A DNA stretch of 64,000 nt from Verrucomicrobiota bacterium (lineage in GTDB: Bacteria; Verrucomicrobiota; Verrucomicrobiia; Opitutales; Opitutaceae), in contig JAEKKV010000012.1 in NCBI GenBank assembly GCA_019510185.1, positions 186,001-250,000 on the forward strand, in the 5' to 3' direction. Position 1 is the first letter of the stretch; every line of letters starts with the position of its first letter. Shown here in pieces: positions 29,156 to 37,467 of this stretch. A model generated the notes under the pieces. It saw only the letters and a program-made list of their open reading frames with translations. It did not search any database and was not told the DNA's origin. A program made the translations under genes and the position numbers.

Positions 29156-29176
29156 TTGTCACGTAATACGTGACAA
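29156..29176. promoter_or_regulatory. Perfect 21-bp palindrome between msrB and modB
   Basis: Arms TTGTCACGTA (29156-29165) and TACGTGACAA (29167-29176) are exact reverse complements around a single central A. It lies between the 3' ends of the convergent msrB and modB genes. There is no adjacent T-run on either strand, so it is not a standard terminator. The single-base centre and 10-bp arms look like a dimeric DNA-binding-protein site or a mRNA 3'-end hairpin. Confidence 0.6.
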
Positions 29177-29186
29177 ACCGGCTGGG

Positions 29187-29882
29187 TCAGCGCGGGCGGC
29201 GCTGGAGCAGATTGACCGCGAGCAGCAGCACGAACGACACGCCGAGCAGCACGGCGGCGAAGACGTGGGCTTGGGCGTAGTTGAGCGCCTGCACCTCGTC
29301 GTAGAGCGCGATGCTGGCGACTTTGGTCAGGCCCGGCAGGCCTCCGCCGATCATGAGCACGACGCCGAATTCTCCGAGAGTGTGCGCGAAACCGAGGGTG
29401 AGGCCGGCGAGCAGGCCGTTGCGGGCCAGCGGCACATGCACGCGGAAAAACGTGCGAAGCGGCGAGGCGCCGGAGGCGCGGGCGGCTTCGATGAATTCCC
29501 GCGGCACGCCGCGCAGCGCGGCCTGAAACGGCTGCACCGCGAACGGCAGCGAATAAACGACCGAGGCGATCACCAGTCCGGTGAAGCTGAAGGCAAGCGT
29601 TCCGCCGGTGAGCGCATGCCACCAGCCGCCAAGCGCATGGTCGGGCGAGAAGGCGACGAGCAGGTAAAATCCGAGGACCGTTGGCGGCAGGACCACGGGC
29701 AGCGTGACCAGCGTCTCGGCGAAGACGGCGCCGCGCCAGCGCGTGGTGTTGAGCCAGTGTGCGAGCGGCAGGCCGACGAGGCCGAGCACGAGGGCGGTGA
29801 GCGTGGCCAGCTTCACGGTGAGCCATAACGCCTGCCAGAGCGGCAGGGAAAGTCCGAGGAAGGTGGCGGTGGTTTCAGGCAC
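29187..29882 (-). CDS. modB: Molybdate ABC transporter permease
   Basis: The 231-aa membrane protein has five hydrophobic helices and the inner-membrane-component EAA signature, EFIEAARASGASPLRTFFRV, followed by LGFAHTLGEFGVVLMIGGG, which is diagnostic of ModB. It forms the channel for molybdate import with ModA and an ATPase ModC. It lies 41 bp downstream of modA. No modC follows: the next gene is the convergent msrB. Confidence 0.95.
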   Translation of the reverse strand: MPETTATFLGLSLPLWQALWLTVKLATLTALVLGLVGLPLAHWLNTTRWRGAVFAETLVTLPVVLPPTVLGFYLLVAFSPDHALGGWWHALTGGTLAFSFTGLVIASVVYSLPFAVQPFQAALRGVPREFIEAARASGASPLRTFFRVHVPLARNGLLAGLTLGFAHTLGEFGVVLMIGGGLPGLTKVASIALYDEVQALNYAQAHVFAAVLLGVSFVLLLAVNLLQRRPR

Positions 29883-29923
29883 TGCGGGCGACGCTGGCGG
29901 GCGGGACGCCCGCGCTCAAGCGC

Positions 29924-30712
29924 TCACTGGGCGGGCACGCCATAGCCCTGGCTTTGCAACACGGCGCGGGCCTCGGGCGAGCGCAGGAAAAGCAGATATC
30001 GCCGGGCGGCGGTGCCGGTTGCGCCGCGGGTGGTGAGCACAGCGCCGTGCTCGAGCGGTGCGTGCAGGGACGCCGGGATTTCGAGGTAGCGGCCTTTGTC
30101 CTTGAGCTTTGGCGACAGGACGAACGAGAGGGCGACAAAGCCGGCGTCGGCGTTGCCGGTTTCGACGAACTGCGCCGTCTGGGAGATGTTTTCGCCAATC
30201 ACGAGCCTGGGCGCGAGGTCGTCCCAGCGCTTGAGGGCGAGCAGGACTTCCTGCGCGGCGCGTCCGTAGGGTGCCGTCTTGGGGTTGGCGATGGCAAGGT
30301 GCCGCAGACGCGGATCGTCCAAAGCGGACGAGAGATCCGTGAAAACGAGTTGGGAACGGGTAGTCCAGAGCACGAGCCGGCCGGTGGCGAAGGTGGCGAG
30401 CGTGGAGGCGTCGGCCCCGCCGGCCTGGATCAGTTTCTTGGGGTAATCGAGGTCGGCCGAGAGGAAAACATCGATGGGCGCGCCGTGCTGGATCTGGGCG
30501 AAGAGGCTGCCGGAGGCGCCGGTGAGCGTGACGACCTCGATGTCGGGCTGGGCTTTGCGGAAGGCGGCGTTGAGCGCGTCGAGCGCGTAGGTGAAGTTGG
30601 CGGCCGCGGCGACGGTGATCTTTTCCGCGCGAAGGGGCGCGAGGCCGCAGAGAAGGGCGAAGCAGACGCCAAGAAGCGGATAGGGACGCATGCGGAATGG
30701 ACGGGCTCTCAT
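29924..30712 (-). CDS. modA: Molybdate ABC transporter substrate-binding protein
   Basis: This 262-aa periplasmic binding protein has a signal peptide (MRPYPLLGVCFALLCGLAPL, then RAEK), then ITVAAAANFTYALDALNAAF, TLTGASGSLFAQIQHGAPID and VFLSADLDYPKKLIQAG. These are the conserved oxyanion-binding segments of ModA. The start may be at 30712 or seven codons later at 30691, which gives a cleaner signal peptide. Neither has a strong ribosome-binding site. Confidence 0.95.
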   Translation of the reverse strand: MRARPFRMRPYPLLGVCFALLCGLAPLRAEKITVAAAANFTYALDALNAAFRKAQPDIEVVTLTGASGSLFAQIQHGAPIDVFLSADLDYPKKLIQAGGADASTLATFATGRLVLWTTRSQLVFTDLSSALDDPRLRHLAIANPKTAPYGRAAQEVLLALKRWDDLAPRLVIGENISQTAQFVETGNADAGFVALSFVLSPKLKDKGRYLEIPASLHAPLEHGAVLTTRGATGTAARRYLLFLRSPEARAVLQSQGYGVPAQ

Positions 30713-30800
30713 TTAACAGCCGGAATTTGGGCCGCGGTTAGCGCAAGCAATCAATCACCAAAGCTCGGCACGTTGGCGGGACGAACACCCGCCCGTCTGT

Positions 30801-31685
30801 TTACCGCAGGATCGGATGTTCGGCGAGGGCGAGGAACGCCTTCAACTTGTCCTGTTGCGCGCGGCTGATCGTCTGGCCCGAGGGAAGATCGCGAATCGTG
30901 TCGATCGCCTCGGTGAGACGCTGGGGCAGGGTTTGCAGGGTCGGGTCGTTGGCAAGGAAGCGGACGGGAGGCAGGCTGGCGTGGATGCGCTCGAGGCCTT
31001 GCGCGACTTCTTCGAGGAGCTTGGGGTTGGCCTTGTTGAGTTCGAAGAGCGCGCGGCGATCGGACTGGAGGACGCCGTCGGTGCGGGTGAACTGATAAAT
31101 GACCCGGCGCGGCGTGGTGGTGAGCTCGTCGGGCGTGAGCTGGCGCGTTTCGGTTTCGGTCTTGGTGCGCTGGTTGACGGTGGCGAAGGGAGGAGTGACG
31201 ACGAGGCCCTCGTAAACGGTGGGCGCGATCGTGACGACCTGCGCTTGCACGACCGTCTCGGTCGTGGTGCGAAAGGCGACCGGCACCTTCACGGTCGACG
31301 GCACGTCGAGCACGCGGGCGATTTCGGAGGCGACCTGCGCGGGCGTCAGGATGCTGGCGAAAAGCCCCAGGTTCACGGGTTGGGCGCTGCGCAGAAAAAC
31401 CGCGCGTTGGCGGGCGGCGTCCAACGCGGGCTGCTCGGCCTTGAGCTTGGCGAGGTCGAACTTGGTCCAGGGTACGAGGACGGGATTGCTCTCGGCCGAG
31501 GTGACCACGATGAGACCCTCGGGCCGGGCTTCCCAGATGCCGGCAAACTCCACCGCGCGGCCATTGGCGCCGGTGAGGGTGACGGAGGCGAGGGGCGAGC
31601 CGGGCGCGGAAGGCGAGGGCGGCGTGTCTTGCGCAAAAAGCCGGACGGCGGCGAACATCACGATGGCGAAAAGACGGGCATGCAT
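30801..31685 (-). CDS. Secreted protein of unknown function
   Basis: This 294-aa protein has a signal peptide (MHARLFAIVMFAAVRLFAQD). The mature N-terminus (ASVTLTGANGRAVEFAGIWE ... VPWTKFDLAKLKAEQP) resembles the SHD1-like pattern seen in the 19978 gene. The rest is Thr/Pro-rich strands followed by a helical region with two leucine-rich stretches. No catalytic motif is seen. The start at 31685 is chosen for the signal peptide. It is divergent from another envelope protein gene at 31884. Confidence 0.7.
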   Translation of the reverse strand: MHARLFAIVMFAAVRLFAQDTPPSPSAPGSPLASVTLTGANGRAVEFAGIWEARPEGLIVVTSAESNPVLVPWTKFDLAKLKAEQPALDAARQRAVFLRSAQPVNLGLFASILTPAQVASEIARVLDVPSTVKVPVAFRTTTETVVQAQVVTIAPTVYEGLVVTPPFATVNQRTKTETETRQLTPDELTTTPRRVIYQFTRTDGVLQSDRRALFELNKANPKLLEEVAQGLERIHASLPPVRFLANDPTLQTLPQRLTEAIDTIRDLPSGQTISRAQQDKLKAFLALAEHPILR

Positions 31686-31883
31686 GGCGGGGTGTCCCGA
31701 TCCTGCCGGCGGCCGGAACGGTTGGCAAATATTCAACCGCAGCCGGCGACGATGCGGGACTGAGCTCTCCAAGTTTCGACAGGGGCGCGACCGCAAAGTT
31801 GCGCCGTTTTGCGTTCGCCCTCGTGCGCCGGACGACAACGCTGGTCCGGCGATCCTTTCGCCATCCGCGGTCCTGACATTCCC

Positions 31884-32654
31884 ATGAAATTTCTAAAGTA
31901 CACCCTGGCCGCCGTTCTCGGCGCGGCCGTCGCGAGTCTGGCGACTTGTCAGTTCGTCAGCCGACTGGCGGAGGCGACAACCGCTCCGGCCGCCGCGCCC
32001 CGTCGCTCCACTCCGCGGGTTCCGGACACGGTCAAGGCCGAGCTGGTTCGTGTTTCCCAGGAGAATGCCGAGTTGAAGGCGCAACTCGACGCCGCGCGCG
32101 CGAGCTTGGTGGAGCATGCCGCCACCCTGAAGCAGACGAAGGAGCAGTTGGACGAACTTCGCCGTCCGATGACCGCCGACATTCTCAGCTCCACTTTGCG
32201 CGCCGAACTGAAGTCCGGCGAGGTGGTCGTGACCGGCGGCTACAAGCTGGCGGATGGCCGGCGGCTCTACGCGTTTGCCAAGCCGGTTGTCCAACAGAAC
32301 AACGGGCGGGACGAGGTGATGATCGAGGGGCGCTACCTCACGCTTACGGATGAAGCGGGCAAGTCGGTCGGTCTCGATACCCTCGCAACCAACGCCGCCA
32401 ACACGCTCCAGCATGGCGAAGTGTGGGTGCCCGAGGAGGAGCAATCGGTGGTGAACCAATTGAGAACAACCCCCGGCACGGAGTTTTTGGGGTATCCGCG
32501 CATCACGGTGCTACCCGGCAGCAGCGGCACCATCGAGATCGGCGACATCCAGCTCAAGGTGACGCCGACTTTGTCCGCCACCCACGCGCTGTCCTTGGAA
32601 CTCAGATTGGAGCAGCCGCTTCAAGATCCACCTGCGCCGGTCGCCAAGCCCTGA
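31884..32654 (+). CDS. Membrane-anchored coiled-coil protein of unknown function
   Basis: This 256-aa protein begins MKFLKYTLAAVLGAAVASLA, an N-terminal membrane anchor or signal sequence, with Cys at residue 22. A coiled-coil segment follows (about residues 50-95; AELVRVSQENAELKAQLDAA). The C-terminal domain is beta-rich, with EVVVTGGYKLADGRRLYAFA, TEFLGYPRITVLPGSSGTIEIGD and LKVTPTLSATHALSLELRLE. The last part recalls secretin-like or bacterial type II/IV-pilus-associated beta domains, but no family is assigned. It probably faces the periplasm. Confidence 0.65.
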   Translation: MKFLKYTLAAVLGAAVASLATCQFVSRLAEATTAPAAAPRRSTPRVPDTVKAELVRVSQENAELKAQLDAARASLVEHAATLKQTKEQLDELRRPMTADILSSTLRAELKSGEVVVTGGYKLADGRRLYAFAKPVVQQNNGRDEVMIEGRYLTLTDEAGKSVGLDTLATNAANTLQHGEVWVPEEEQSVVNQLRTTPGTEFLGYPRITVLPGSSGTIEIGDIQLKVTPTLSATHALSLELRLEQPLQDPPAPVAKP

Positions 32655-32684
32655 AGAGCTGCATCTTTCCGACGCGAAAAAACT

Positions 32685-33407
32685 TCATCCGCCGAGGTAG
32701 GCGGCCTTGAGCTGCGGGTTTTGACGGAGATCCCGGCTGGGGCCTTGGCAGACGATGTGGCCGGTTTCCAAAACGTAGCCGTACGAGGAGATTTCCAAGG
32801 CGAGGTTGGCGTTTTGCTCGACCAGCAGGATGGTGATGCCCTGGGTGCGGTTGATCTCCACGATCTTCTCAAAAATCGTCGTGATGAGGCGCGGGGCGAT
32901 GCCGAGCGAGGGTTCGTCGAGCATCAGGAATTTCGGGCAGCCCATGAGGGCGCGGCCGATGGCGAGCATCTGCTGTTCGCCGCCGGAGAGCGTGCCGGCG
33001 GTTTGCCGGAGGCGTTCTTTCAGGCGGGGAAACAGCGCGAAGATGTGCTCGCGGGTTTCGGCGACGAGAGCTTTGTCCGTCTGAAGGAAAGCGCCCATGG
33101 CGAGGTTTTCGGCCACGGAAAGATTGGCGAAGACCATGCGGCCTTCGGGCACATGGCTGAGTCCGCGGGCGACGATCTGGTGCGGGGGAAGCCGGGTGAT
33201 GTCCTCGCCGCAGAAGGTGACGCGTCCGCTCTTCGGGCGCAGGAGCCCGGAGAGGGTGTGGAGCGTGGTGGTCTTGCCCGCGCCGTTGCCGCCGAGAAGC
33301 GTGACGATGCCGCCTTGGGGGATCTCAAGCGAGAGATCGCAGACGGCGTTGATCGCGCCGTAGCTGACGGAGAGTTGGGAAACGGAAAGCATGGGAGCGG
33401 CGTTCAT
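32685..33407 (-). CDS. livF: Branched-chain amino acid ABC transporter ATPase LivF
   Basis: This 240-aa ATPase has Walker A GGNGAGKTTTLHTLSGLL, the signature LSGGEQQMLAIGRALM, Walker B FLMLDEPSLG and the H-loop region ILLVEQNA. DITRLPPHQIVARGLSHVPEGR is characteristic of LivF. Its start overlaps the end of livG by 4 bp. It is the last gene of livJ-livH-livM-livG-livF. Confidence 0.95.
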   Translation of the reverse strand: MNAAPMLSVSQLSVSYGAINAVCDLSLEIPQGGIVTLLGGNGAGKTTTLHTLSGLLRPKSGRVTFCGEDITRLPPHQIVARGLSHVPEGRMVFANLSVAENLAMGAFLQTDKALVAETREHIFALFPRLKERLRQTAGTLSGGEQQMLAIGRALMGCPKFLMLDEPSLGIAPRLITTIFEKIVEINRTQGITILLVEQNANLALEISSYGYVLETGHIVCQGPSRDLRQNPQLKAAYLGG

Positions 33408-34231
33408 TCCGCCTTCAGCGGGGCGTGTTCCTCGCCGAGGTAGGCGTCGATGACCTTGCGGTTTTGACGGATTTCGGCGGGGGTGCCCTCGGCGATTTTC
33501 ATGCCGTGGTCGAGGACGGCGATGGTCTGGCAGACGCCCATCACCACGCGCATCGAATGTTCGACGAGCAGGATGGTGAGGCCGAATTCCCGGTGGATGT
33601 GGCGGATGAGGCGGACGAGGTCGGCTTTTTCCGACGGGTTCATGCCGGCGGCCGGTTCGTCGAGGAGCAGCAGGCGCGGCCGGGTGGCGAGGGCGCGCAC
33701 GATCTCGAGGCGGCGTTGTTCGCCATAGGGCAGGCAGGTGGCGGGCGTGTCGCGAAAGCGGAGGAGGTTGAACATCTCCAGCAGTTCTTCGGCGCGGCGG
33801 GAGACCGCGGCCTCGTCGTCGCGGAAGGCACGGAGGCGGACGAGCGTCTGCAACGGACCGGTGGCACGGTGGCGGTTGCAGGCAACGCGGACGTTGTCGA
33901 AAACGCTGAGGCGGTCGAAGAGCCGGATGTTTTGAAACGTGCGCCCGATGCCGAGCGCGGCAACCTCGTGGACTTTTTTCCCGGCGAGATCATGGCCGGC
34001 AAAGGTGATGCGGCCGTGGGTGGGAGCGTAGACTCCGGTGATGAGATTGAAAACGGTGGTCTTGCCCGCGCCGTTGGGGCCGATGAGGCCGCAAAGCGAG
34101 CCTTCCGCGATGGCGAAATCCACGGTGTTGACGGCGGTGAGGCCGCCGAAGCGAATGGTCGCCTGATGAAGCTGGAGCAGGGGAGGCACGGAAGAAATCG
34201 GGAGCGGAGAATCAGAGCCGCGTTTTTCCAA
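33404..34231 (-). CDS. livG: Branched-chain amino acid ABC transporter ATPase LivG
   Basis: This 275-aa ATPase has Walker A GPNGAGKTTVFNLITGVY, signature LPYGEQRRLEIVRALATRP, Walker B LLLLDEPAAGMNPSEKADL and ILLVEHSMRVVMGVCQTIAV. GIGRTFQNIRLF is typical of LivG. Its start overlaps the end of livM by 20 bp, and its end overlaps livF by 4 bp, indicating a coupled operon. Confidence 0.95.
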   Translation of the reverse strand: MEKRGSDSPLPISSVPPLLQLHQATIRFGGLTAVNTVDFAIAEGSLCGLIGPNGAGKTTVFNLITGVYAPTHGRITFAGHDLAGKKVHEVAALGIGRTFQNIRLFDRLSVFDNVRVACNRHRATGPLQTLVRLRAFRDDEAAVSRRAEELLEMFNLLRFRDTPATCLPYGEQRRLEIVRALATRPRLLLLDEPAAGMNPSEKADLVRLIRHIHREFGLTILLVEHSMRVVMGVCQTIAVLDHGMKIAEGTPAEIRQNRKVIDAYLGEEHAPLKAE

Positions 34232-35219
34232 AGCGGAAATTCAACAGACCTTGGGGACGGGTGATCATCAGGATGATGAGCAGGAGGGAATAGAGGACCA
34301 TGCGGTATTCCGCGACGGGGCGCAGGATTTCGGGGAGAATCGTGAGGAGGACGGCGGCGAGGATAACGCCGAGGGTGTTGCCCATGCCGCCGAGGATGAC
34401 CATGACAACGATCTCGATGGAGCGGGTGAAATCGAAGCCGCGGGGGTCGATCGAAAGTTTGAGATGGGCGAAAAGGCCGCCCGCCACGCCGGCGAAAAAC
34501 GCGCCGACGGCGAATGCCACGGTCTTGTAGCGCGTGGTGTCGAGTCCGATGGACTGGGCGGCGATCTCGTTGTCATGCGTGGCGATAAAGCCGCGCCCGT
34601 AGGTCGAGTTGACCAGGCAGCTCACGGTGAAAATTGTCAGGACGCCCCAGCCGTAGGCCCAGGCAAAATCGGTGTAGGCGGGCACGCCGTTGAAGCCGAG
34701 CGCGCCACCGAGCACTTCGACGTTTTGAAAGATCACGCGGATGATTTCGCCGAAGCCAAGGGTGACGAGCGCGAGGTAGTCACCCTTGAGTCGCAGCGAG
34801 GGGATGCCGACCAGCAGGCCGGCGAAGGCGGCACCGAGGCCGCCGATGAGCAGCGCGCCGAAGAAAAGGAGGTTGTGCGCGAGCGGGCCGGGAGCGGCGC
34901 CGAGCAAGCGGGGACCGGCGAACACGGTGCAGGCGGCGGCCAGATAGGCGCCCACCGACATGAAGCCGGCGTGACCGAGCGAGAACTGGCCGGTGTGGCC
35001 GTTCACGAGATTGAGGGAGACGGCGAGGATGACGTTGATGCCGATGCCGATGGCCACATCCACGAGATAGGCGTCGATGGAGCCGGAAAACCGCGAGATC
35101 ACGACCGCGGCGACGAGGCCGAGGGCCAGGGCGAGGTGCTGGCGGGGAAGCAGCCGCCAAACGGGCACCGGCGTGTCGGATTTCGGGTTCGGAGCGCGGG
35201 ACTGCGGAATTTCTGCCAT
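34212..35219 (-). CDS. livM: Branched-chain amino acid ABC transporter permease LivM
   Basis: This 335-aa membrane protein has about eight to ten hydrophobic segments and the LivM patterns LVNGHTGQFSLGHAGFMSVG, LRLKGDYLALVTLGFGEIIR and VIVMVILGGMGNTLG-type EAA-like loop (here EIVVMVILGGMGNTLGVILA). It partners LivH as the transport channel. It starts at 35219, 19 bp after the livH stop. Confidence 0.95.
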   Translation of the reverse strand: MAEIPQSRAPNPKSDTPVPVWRLLPRQHLALALGLVAAVVISRFSGSIDAYLVDVAIGIGINVILAVSLNLVNGHTGQFSLGHAGFMSVGAYLAAACTVFAGPRLLGAAPGPLAHNLLFFGALLIGGLGAAFAGLLVGIPSLRLKGDYLALVTLGFGEIIRVIFQNVEVLGGALGFNGVPAYTDFAWAYGWGVLTIFTVSCLVNSTYGRGFIATHDNEIAAQSIGLDTTRYKTVAFAVGAFFAGVAGGLFAHLKLSIDPRGFDFTRSIEIVVMVILGGMGNTLGVILAAVLLTILPEILRPVAEYRMVLYSLLLIILMITRPQGLLNFRFGKTRL

Positions 35220-35238
35220 TAGAAAGGTGGTCTTCCGC

Positions 35239-36129
35239 TCAAATTTTCTCCGCTGTCCAGCGACCGAGGAGGCCGGCGGGACGGAGCAGGAGGATCACAA
35301 TGAGAATGCCGAAGGCGATGGCATCCTTGTAAGTGGAGAACTGGCTGCCGCCCACGAAGGTTTCCGCGCCGCCGAGGATGAGTCCGCCGAGGGCGGCGCC
35401 GGGCAGACTGCCGATGCCGCCGAGGATGGCGGCGGTGAAGGCCTTGAGGCCGGGCATCACGCCCATGAGCGGATCGATGGACGGGTAGTTCATCGAGTAA
35501 AGAATCCCGCCGGCGGCGGCCAGGGCGGAGCCGAGCGCGAAGGTGAAGGAGATCACGGTGTTGATGTTGACGCCCACGAGTTGGGCGGCCTTCAGGTTCA
35601 GGGAGACGGCGCGCATGGCCATGCCCATGCGGGTCTTGAAAACGACCAGTTGCAGTCCGGCGATGAGGAGCGGCGCCACCACGATGACGACGATTTGGTT
35701 GCTGGAGATGCCGACGCGGCCGAGGTGAAACTGGGCGACGGGGAAGAGCTGCGGAAACGTGCGCGGGGTGGCGCCAAAAATGATCTGGCCGCTGTATTGG
35801 AGCAGCAGCGACACGCCGATGGCGGTGATGAGAACGTTGAGCGTGGGGCCGCCGCGGAGGGGACGGTAGGCGAGCCGCTCGATGAGGACGCCGAGGAGGG
35901 CGCAGGCGATCATGGCGGCGGCGAGGACGGCGAGACCGCCCCACAACGTGCCGCCGGGGACGAGCCGCCCGAGATAATAGCCGGCGAAGGAGCCGACCAT
36001 GAACACGTCGGCGTGGGCGAAGTTGATGAACCGCAGGACGCCGTAGACCATGGTGTAGCCCAGCGCGAGGAGGGCGTAGATCGCGCCGAGGGACAGGCCG
36101 TTGATGAGCTGCTGAAGGAATTCGGTCAC
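35239..36129 (-). CDS. livH: Branched-chain amino acid ABC transporter permease LivH
   Basis: This 296-aa membrane protein opens (V/M)TEFLQQLINGLSLGAIYAL and has LGYTMVYGVLRFINFAHADV, the LivH signature, and MPGLKAFTAAILGGIGSLPG near the C-terminus. The start is a GTG at 36129, chosen because this residue is the family's usual first residue and it lies 14 bp after the livJ stop. The open frame continues upstream only in antisense-like composition. Confidence 0.94.
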   Translation of the reverse strand: MTEFLQQLINGLSLGAIYALLALGYTMVYGVLRFINFAHADVFMVGSFAGYYLGRLVPGGTLWGGLAVLAAAMIACALLGVLIERLAYRPLRGGPTLNVLITAIGVSLLLQYSGQIIFGATPRTFPQLFPVAQFHLGRVGISSNQIVVIVVAPLLIAGLQLVVFKTRMGMAMRAVSLNLKAAQLVGVNINTVISFTFALGSALAAAGGILYSMNYPSIDPLMGVMPGLKAFTAAILGGIGSLPGAALGGLILGGAETFVGGSQFSTYKDAIAFGILIVILLLRPAGLLGRWTAEKI

Positions 36130-36143
36130 GGACGGCGGGGCGT

Positions 36144-37289
36144 TTACGGCGCGACGGATTCGACGAAGGCGAACTTGCCGTTTTTCACCTCGAGGATGAC
36201 GGCGGGCTTGCTCGCGTTGCGATGCGCGTCGATGTCGGTGCGGCCGGTCACGCCTTCGAAACCGTGGGTGGTGGCGAGGGCGTCGCGGATCTTCGCCGGG
36301 TCGAGCGAACCGGCGCGCCGGATGGCGTCGGCGAGCACAAGGGCGGAATCGTAGCCGAGAGCGGCCATGGCATCGGGAGTTTCGCCGGAGAATTTGGCGC
36401 GGAATTTTTTGACAAAGGTCTGCACCGCCTCGGTGGGGGTATCGGGCGAGTAATGCGTGGAATAAAAGCAGCCCTCCACGGCGTCGCCGCCGATGGTGAG
36501 GAGCTCGGGCGCCTCCCAGCCGTCGCCGCCGAAGAGCGGCACGGTGAGGCCGAGCGCCCGGGCCTGCCGGGCGATCAGCGCGACCTCGGTGTAATAGCCG
36601 GGGACGAAAATCGCCTCGGGGGCGGCGGCGCGGATGGCGGTGAGCTGGGCGTTGAAATCCTTGTCGCTCTCGGAATATTTCTGGTCGGCCACGATGACGC
36701 CGCCGTCCTGGAGGAACTGTTCGTGGAAGTACTTGGAAAGACCCACGCTGTAGGCGGAGGAGACGGAGGTGAGCACGGCGACACGCCGGGCTTTGAGGTG
36801 CGACTGGGCGAACTTCGCGAGCGCGGTGCCTTGGAAGGGGTCGATGAAGCACACGCGGAAAATATAATCCCCGGTCTCGGTGACCTTGGGATTGGTCGAG
36901 GCGGGGGAGACCATGGGGATTTTGGCGGCCTGGGCTACCGGGGCGGCTTCGAGCGAGCGGCTGGAGGCGACTTCGCCGAGGAGGGCGACGACCTTGTCGC
37001 GGGCGATCAGCTTTTTCGCGATGGTGGCGGATTCGCCGGGCTTCGACTGGTTGTCCTCGGAGAGAAGTTCGATTTTTTTACCGAGAACGCCGCCGGCGGC
37101 GTTGAGTTCCTCGATGGCGAGAAGGGTGCCTTTGTGAGAGGACTGGCCGAAGGCGGCCTCCTTGCCGGTGAGCGAGGCGAACTCGCCGATCCGGAGGGTG
37201 GAGGAATCGGTGGTCTTCGGGGCGCAGCCGGACATCCAGAGGGCGCCGAGAGCGAGAAGGACGGGGGCGAGGACGCGGGGAAAAGACAT
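36144..37289 (-). CDS. livJ: Branched-chain amino acid ABC transporter binding lipoprotein
   Basis: This 381-aa type-I periplasmic binding protein has a lipoprotein signal, MSFPRVLAPVLLALGALWMS, then GC (lipobox Cys at 22). Conserved parts include IGEFASLTGKEAAFGQSSHK, IELLSEDNQSKPGES, VVALLGEVASSRSLEAAPVA and MVSPASTNPKVTETGDYIFR. It delivers substrate to LivHM. Specificity (Leu/Ile/Val or other small amides) cannot be read from sequence. It is the first gene of the five-gene operon; about 178 bp separate it from the divergent permease gene at 37468. Confidence 0.93.
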   Translation of the reverse strand: MSFPRVLAPVLLALGALWMSGCAPKTTDSSTLRIGEFASLTGKEAAFGQSSHKGTLLAIEELNAAGGVLGKKIELLSEDNQSKPGESATIAKKLIARDKVVALLGEVASSRSLEAAPVAQAAKIPMVSPASTNPKVTETGDYIFRVCFIDPFQGTALAKFAQSHLKARRVAVLTSVSSAYSVGLSKYFHEQFLQDGGVIVADQKYSESDKDFNAQLTAIRAAAPEAIFVPGYYTEVALIARQARALGLTVPLFGGDGWEAPELLTIGGDAVEGCFYSTHYSPDTPTEAVQTFVKKFRAKFSGETPDAMAALGYDSALVLADAIRRAGSLDPAKIRDALATTHGFEGVTGRTDIDAHRNASKPAVILEVKNGKFAFVESVAP

Positions 37290-37467
37290 AAGGAGAAGAA
37301 GGAGAGATGCGTGGACGGCGGCGGGTGGCGGTGAACAAAGGCCAGCGCCTGCGGGCTTTCAATCAAACTGTGCGGCGGCGGCCGGGCTTGTCCACAGCAG
37401 GGCGCGTTCCGCCCGTTCGTGCTTCTCGCTTTGCTTTTCCCGCGGGAGCGTTCTTTAACCACAGCCG

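Noticed and set aside
36144..37289. Urea (Urt) rather than branched-chain amino acid transporter identity
   Set aside because: The binding protein and the LivG/LivF/LivM/LivH motifs are liv-like, and no urease genes are nearby.
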